The notes beneath the pieces were generated by a model. It was not told the DNA's origin. It was given only the letters and a program-made list of their open reading frames with translations, and searched no databases. The position numbers were made by a program, and so were the translations under genes. DNA of 17,873 nt, from assembly GCA_020430865.1 (NCBI GenBank), contig JAGQIY010001224.1, positions 1-17,873 of the forward strand, given 5' to 3'. The first letter of the stretch is position 1. Every line of letters begins with the position of its first letter. The stretch comes from Myxococcales bacterium (GTDB lineage Bacteria > Myxococcota > Polyangia > Polyangiales > Polyangiaceae). This document shows, one piece after another, positions 14,178-17,873 of the stretch.

Positions 14178-15240
14178 ACGCCTGGCCACGCTTGCCTTGA
14201 CGGTGATCCGCACGGAATCACCCCATTGCTACGACGCCCACGGCCCGACACCCCGTCCGCTGACGCGCAGCGCACCTCTCACCCCCAGATCCATCCACCC
14301 GGCGTTCTACGGCTGCTACGACTGGCACTCCGCGGTTCATTCCCACTGGCTGCTCAGCGAGCTGCTGGGACGTCAGCCTGCGTCCCAGCCCCGCTGGCAG
14401 CTGACTCGTGGCACCCGGCAGACGGCCGAAGCCGCGCTGCTCGAGGCACTGGAGACCGAGAAGCTCCAGGCAGAGTACGTCTTCCTGCGGGACCACCCGC
14501 GCTTCGAGCGGCCATACGGCTGGGCGTGGGCGCTGCGCCTGTGCCGCTCGCTGGAGGCCGCCCCGAGCCTGCGAGCGGCGAGGTCAGCCTGCGCGGCCCT
14601 CGAGGAGCTCTGCGCGACGCGACTGCTCGGCTGGCTGGAGGGGCTGCCGTACCCGATTCGCAGCGGCGAACACGGCCAGAGCGCGTTCGCGCTCGCGCTG
14701 CTCCTGGACTGGGCGCAAGGCTCCACCCATCGCTACGGTCGCGATTTCCACGAGCGCGCCGTCCGGCTCGCCAGACGTCACTTCGGCGCCGATCGCGCCC
14801 CGCCCCTGCACCTCGAACCGTCCGGAAACGACTTCCTGTCGCCGAGTCTGGCGGCGGCGGACGTCCTCACTCGAGCGCTGGACGCCGCCGAGTTCTCCGC
14901 TTTCGCCGACCATTACTTCCACACGGATCTGCCCGAGCCGGTCGGATGCCCCGACCCGAGCGACGGCAAGCTGGCACACCTGGTGGGGCTCAACCTGAGC
15001 CGCGCTTGGATGCTGCTGCGCATCGCCCGCCACCTCCCGCCGGGACCGACGCGCGCTGCGCTCACCAGCTCCGCCGATGCCCATCGCCGGGTGGGCCTCG
15101 CCCAGTGCCATTGCGAGGACCTGGTAGCGCGAGACGGAGCGCAGCCCAGGGACCTGGGTGCCGAGCTGCCGTTCGCGCTGAGTCACTGGATCGGCTCCTT
15201 CGTGCTGTTGATGGAAGACGAACTCAGCAACACGACCTGA
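14158..15240 (+). CDS. DUF2891 family protein
   Basis: A 360-residue protein matching DUF2891 by its conserved blocks: HPAFYGCYDWHSAVHSHWLLSELL (about 47-70), YGWAWALRLC, LPYPIRSGEHGQSAF, EPSGNDFLSPSLAAADVL, DGKLAHLVGLNLSRAWML and a C-terminal SHWIGSFVLLM. The helix-rich pattern suggests an alpha/alpha toroid fold. The clustered His57, His61 and His63 with Asp55 look like an active or metal site. The family has no established function to my knowledge. Its start lies within the methyltransferase gene (20-nt overlap), so it belongs to the same operon and is probably its last gene: the next gene converges from the other strand 44 bp away. HSH at 61-63 fits the HxH substrate consensus of METTL9 enzymes. 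No signal peptide is visible. Confidence 0.85.
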   Translation: MSQSLAERLATLALTVIRTESPHCYDAHGPTPRPLTRSAPLTPRSIHPAFYGCYDWHSAVHSHWLLSELLGRQPASQPRWQLTRGTRQTAEAALLEALETEKLQAEYVFLRDHPRFERPYGWAWALRLCRSLEAAPSLRAARSACAALEELCATRLLGWLEGLPYPIRSGEHGQSAFALALLLDWAQGSTHRYGRDFHERAVRLARRHFGADRAPPLHLEPSGNDFLSPSLAAADVLTRALDAAEFSAFADHYFHTDLPEPVGCPDPSDGKLAHLVGLNLSRAWMLLRIARHLPPGPTRAALTSSADAHRRVGLAQCHCEDLVARDGAQPRDLGAELPFALSHWIGSFVLLMEDELSNTT

Positions 15241-15284
15241 TTCGGCCAGCGCCGCCGCCATATTGCCCCGCGGATATCAGAACG

Positions 15285-17327
15285 TCAGTAGTACGGGTCC
15301 ACGGAGGCATGGGGCAGCGGCAGGCTCGCCACCGGGTGCTGCATGTCGCTCACGGCGTGAACCAGGATGCCAGCGTCAGAGATCGAGTAGACGTAGTCAT
15401 CGATGAATACGCCACGGCGCACCTCGCCCGCGTACCCGTCACACGGCTCGGTCGTGTCGTAGGTGCAGTTCATGAAGTCACCGTGATCCGCCGCCCCGAG
15501 CGGCTCGAAGCCGGAAGTCGCGTCGACTTCGAAGACCTCGAGGCTGGCCTCATAGCCTCGCTCGCTGTAGCCGCTGAAGGGGAAAGCCATGAGCCGCCGC
15601 TCAGGGAAGAAGCTGAAGGCCTTGTGATCGTAGTTGGCGGTGCTCCAGCCCGCTTGCGCGAACACGTGCTTGTGGGTCAGGGCTGGCGCCGTGGCATCGG
15701 TCACGTCGAAGATCTGCAACGCCAGGGCGTCCTGCTCGATGCCATCTTCCCCTCGATTTCGTCCGATGGTCACCAGGTGCGTGTCGTCGAGCGGGTGCAT
15801 GTAGTCGCTGAAGCCGGGGATCTCGAGCTCGCCAAGCACCTTCAGAGCTTCAGGGTTCGACAGGTCCACCACGAACAGCGGATCGGTCTGGCGGAAGGTG
15901 ACCACGTAGCCACGATCGCCGACGAAGCGCGCTGAGAAGATCTGCTCGCCTCGCGCCATGGGCCCCGTGTCGCCCACCACGTCCAGGGCGTGCTCCGCGC
16001 CCGCTCGTAGCGCCAGCACGCGGTTCTCGGTGTCTCCCCACTCGTCGCCCCAGGTAGTGGTGGCGACCCGCACCACGCCATCTCTTTCGTCGATCGAGAA
16101 CTGATCGTCGAGGTGGCCAGGCACCAGGCCGGAGGCCTCGTAGCGGGCGCTCGCTTGGTCGAGCCCGAACACATGGAGCGACGTCGCCTCCGAGCTGCCC
16201 CAGAAGCCGCTTCGCCACTCGTTCTGCGCGAGGATGAGCTTGTCGTGGTTGGCGTAGACCTGGCTCGCATACCCCAGCACGGCGGTCTCCGACGGCGCGG
16301 TCGCGCCCCCGAGGTCCAGTGTGATCACCCGGGTGATACCGTCGTTCGCGGAGCCATCGCTGGGGGCGTAGTAGTCCGAGCAGCTGGGCGTTACGTCGAC
16401 CAGTGCCTCCCCGTTCGCCTCGAAGCTCCGGGGCAACCAGTCTGCGAGCGACGTGCGCTGGATCGCCGCTACTGCCGCTTGCTCCCAGGCCCTCACCTGG
16501 AACCGATACGACGTCGTACCGGGCTCTCCGTAGGGGACGTCGTAGAGCTCGGGAGGCGCGACGCCGAAGCCCCCACTGATCACGCTGCGCACCTGCGCCC
16601 CGATGCGTCGAGACGACGTGTAGGAGCCCTCGAAATAGAGCTCGCGCTCGACCGTGGGTACCGCGCCCTGGAGGTCTACGAGCGTCAGCTTCGTGAACGG
16701 TGTTCCCGTGGGGTAATACGGGTCCTCGGCCGGGGCCCCATCGTCACCGACCAGGCCTCCGCCCGCTCCGCCCGTCACGCGTCCGTCGCGAGAAGGGACG
16801 TCCAGGAAGGCGCTGGAGTAGACCAGCGCCTTCCCCTCCCCCACGTGCATCTCGAAGGGATAGCCCTCGATCGCCAGCGACTGCTCGACTCCAATGCTCT
16901 GGGGAGGCCAAGCGGTGATGACCATCAGCTCCTGACCGTGCAGCAGCCAGAGCCGCTCGCCGTCGGTCTTCACCAGGTCAGCTTCGTCGACACCCGCCAC
17001 CTGGTTGTTGGTCTCCGAGTGCCCCGAGGGCGCGCCCGGATCGGCCGTCGTACCCCCGCCCCCGTTGTCGACCGCGCCCGACTCGTTGCCGTCGAACCCG
17101 CCTCCGCGGCTCCCAGGAACCCCGAGGCTCGGCTGGTACAGTTCTGCGGCGATCTGGTGCACCCGCGCGATTTGATCGCGCTTCACCAGCTCGCCCAGGT
17201 CCTCGCAGCTCGTCGCCCGCGTCAGCACGGCGGAGCGTCGAGCGACGGACTCCCCACCACCGCTGCAAGCGCTGGCCAAGGGGGCGAGCAAGCACGTCAA
17301 GGCTGTCAGTCGGAGCGCGGTTTTCAT
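15285..17327 (-). CDS. Secreted beta-propeller lipoprotein
   Basis: A 680-residue exported protein. The start MKTALRLTALTCLLAPLASAC gives a signal peptide with a lipobox-like ASAC, followed by a Gly/Ser linker. A diagnostic stretch reads NNQVAGVDEADLVKTDGERL, and repeated blade-like segments follow, such as LWLLHGQELMVI, KLTLVDLQGAVP, KLILAQNEW, VVRVATTTWGDEW, GYVVTFRQTDPLFVVDLSNP and HLVTIGRNRGEDG. These mark the secreted beta-propeller family common in archaea and myxobacteria. Acidic loops (LDDTHL, DDYVYSISD) are typical; the function is unknown, perhaps surface binding or adhesion. GGAGG (complement of 17332-17336) stands 4 nt before the ATG and fixes the start, rejecting a longer frame to 17471. 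It converges on the DUF2891 gene and follows the MYXO-CTERM gene by 144 bp. Confidence 0.92.
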   Translation of the reverse strand: MKTALRLTALTCLLAPLASACSGGGESVARRSAVLTRATSCEDLGELVKRDQIARVHQIAAELYQPSLGVPGSRGGGFDGNESGAVDNGGGGTTADPGAPSGHSETNNQVAGVDEADLVKTDGERLWLLHGQELMVITAWPPQSIGVEQSLAIEGYPFEMHVGEGKALVYSSAFLDVPSRDGRVTGGAGGGLVGDDGAPAEDPYYPTGTPFTKLTLVDLQGAVPTVERELYFEGSYTSSRRIGAQVRSVISGGFGVAPPELYDVPYGEPGTTSYRFQVRAWEQAAVAAIQRTSLADWLPRSFEANGEALVDVTPSCSDYYAPSDGSANDGITRVITLDLGGATAPSETAVLGYASQVYANHDKLILAQNEWRSGFWGSSEATSLHVFGLDQASARYEASGLVPGHLDDQFSIDERDGVVRVATTTWGDEWGDTENRVLALRAGAEHALDVVGDTGPMARGEQIFSARFVGDRGYVVTFRQTDPLFVVDLSNPEALKVLGELEIPGFSDYMHPLDDTHLVTIGRNRGEDGIEQDALALQIFDVTDATAPALTHKHVFAQAGWSTANYDHKAFSFFPERRLMAFPFSGYSERGYEASLEVFEVDATSGFEPLGAADHGDFMNCTYDTTEPCDGYAGEVRRGVFIDDYVYSISDAGILVHAVSDMQHPVASLPLPHASVDPYY

Positions 17328-17471
17328 TGATCCTCCAAGCACGCAAGGGCCACTCGAAGGTCCCTGAGCAAGCCGGGTGCCAGCCTGCTGGGCCGCGGAT
17401 CGGAGCCAGCTCGCATGCGCGCTGCGGGCCGGCCGCGACACGCCGCGCAGCCACTGGCACAGCTGGCACAC

Positions 17472-17873
17472 TCAGCGGCGCCGACGGCCGAGCGCGATCA
17501 ACAGGCCGAGCAACCACCAGCCAGCACCACCGGAACCCCGCGTCACCGTACGGCAACCACAGCCGCGATCCACGATGTCCACGGGGGGAGGCTCACAAGG
17601 GTACTCGCACTCGCCGTTCCCAGCCGCGCCCCCGGTCTCCCCGCCGTTGCCCCCACTCCCACTCAGCCCGCCTGCACCACTCGCCCCGCCTGCACCGCCC
17701 ACGCCCGCTGCCCCCGCCGCTCCAGCGCTGCCCGCCGCTCCAGCGCTGCCCGCCGCTCCAGCGCTGCCCGCCGCTCCAGCGCCTCCGCGCACACCTCCCG
17801 CCCCGCCCACGGGCGCCGGAGGCACGTAGGGCACACCACAGGTCTGAGCGTAGCCAGTGTCGACCGGGACCGC
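17472..17873 (-). CDS. MYXO-CTERM surface protein, C-terminal part
   Basis: The frame is open to the right window edge, so this is the C-terminal 133 codons of a longer protein. It begins AVPVDTGYAQTCGVPYVPP, continues with a Gly/Ala/Ser low-complexity linker (about 60 residues, including GAAGSA repeats) and a Cys-containing segment (CEYPCEPPP), and ends with GCGCRTV, a hydrophobic WWLLGLLIALG helix and RRRR. The Cys, helix and Arg-rich end match the MYXO-CTERM sorting tag, which is processed by myxosortase and anchors proteins on the myxobacterial cell surface. A GTG at 17834 could be taken as a start, but the frame continues upstream with normal codons, so the true start is outside the window. 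Confidence 0.85.
   Translation of the reverse strand, partial: AVPVDTGYAQTCGVPYVPPAPVGGAGGVRGGAGAAGSAGAAGSAGAAGSAGAAGAAGVGGAGGASGAGGLSGSGGNGGETGGAAGNGECEYPCEPPPVDIVDRGCGCRTVTRGSGGAGWWLLGLLIALGRRRR
17713..17784 (-). repeat. 18-bp tandem repeats coding GAAGSA linker
   Basis: The unit CCCGCCGCTCCAGCGCTG occurs three times without change (17713-17766) and once with its last two bases altered (17767-17784). It codes for the repeated Gly-Ala-Ala-Gly-Ser-Ala linker of the MYXO-CTERM protein. Near-identity suggests recent expansion by slippage or unequal exchange. Confidence 0.9.

Noticed and set aside
15241..15284. Possible shared terminator between the convergent DUF2891 and propeller genes
   Set aside because: No stem of useful length or T-tract could be found in the 44 bp.
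14226..15935. 569-codon plus-strand frame crossing the DUF2891 stop and running antisense to the propeller gene
   Set aside because: It is out of frame with DUF2891, Arg/Pro/Ala-rich as expected from a shifted high-GC frame, and conflicts with two well-supported genes.
1..17873. CRISPR arrays, tRNA/rRNA genes, insertion sequences or phage genes
   Set aside because: No regularly spaced repeats, RNA-gene signatures, transposase motifs or terminal inverted repeats were seen.

Overview
The window looks like chromosomal DNA of a high-GC myxobacterium (Myxococcota, probably Polyangia-like). The basis is strong G/C bias at third codon positions, a MYXO-CTERM-type C-terminal tag on the last protein, a VDEADLVKTDG-type beta-propeller lipoprotein, and many two-component proteins. 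The genus cannot be determined from the sequence.

Layout. (1) Positions 1-231 are the 3' end of an iron-type superoxide dismutase gene, closed by a strong hairpin; a LuxR-type response regulator (336-974, minus) converges on it. (2) Positions 975 to about 1850 hold no confident gene but contain inverted repeats and two short motifs that each occur twice in the same order. They lie upstream of a lipoprotein multiheme c-type cytochrome (stop at 3617). (3) From 3685 to 15240 every gene is on the plus strand and most overlap or nearly abut. This block starts with a signalling module: a FIST-domain sensor, a soluble hybrid histidine kinase with three receiver domains, and a stand-alone receiver. 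An enzyme block follows: a fusion of a DMATS-type aromatic prenyltransferase with a heme-oxygenase-like diiron oxidase (HDO), and a class V PLP enzyme. Next come a LuxR-type regulator with a degenerate receiver, a hairpin, a small helical partner of a GMC flavoenzyme, the GMC oxidoreductase itself, a METTL9/DREV-like methyltransferase and a DUF2891 protein. (4) On the minus strand follow a beta-propeller lipoprotein and the C-terminal part of a MYXO-CTERM protein that runs off the right edge.

Interpretation. The plus-strand block reads as an undescribed small-molecule (or peptide/amino-acid) biosynthetic locus with its own sensory system. FIST domains are thought to bind small ligands, so the FIST protein may feed the input-less kinase, which signals through its receivers to the embedded LuxR-type regulator. 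The enzymes would prenylate an aromatic, probably indole/tryptophan-like, substrate, oxidise it with the fused HDO, act on an amino-acid-like group with the PLP enzyme, oxidise an alcohol or C-H with the GMC pair, and methylate. The product and reaction order are inference. All family assignments come from reading motifs by eye; no searches were run.
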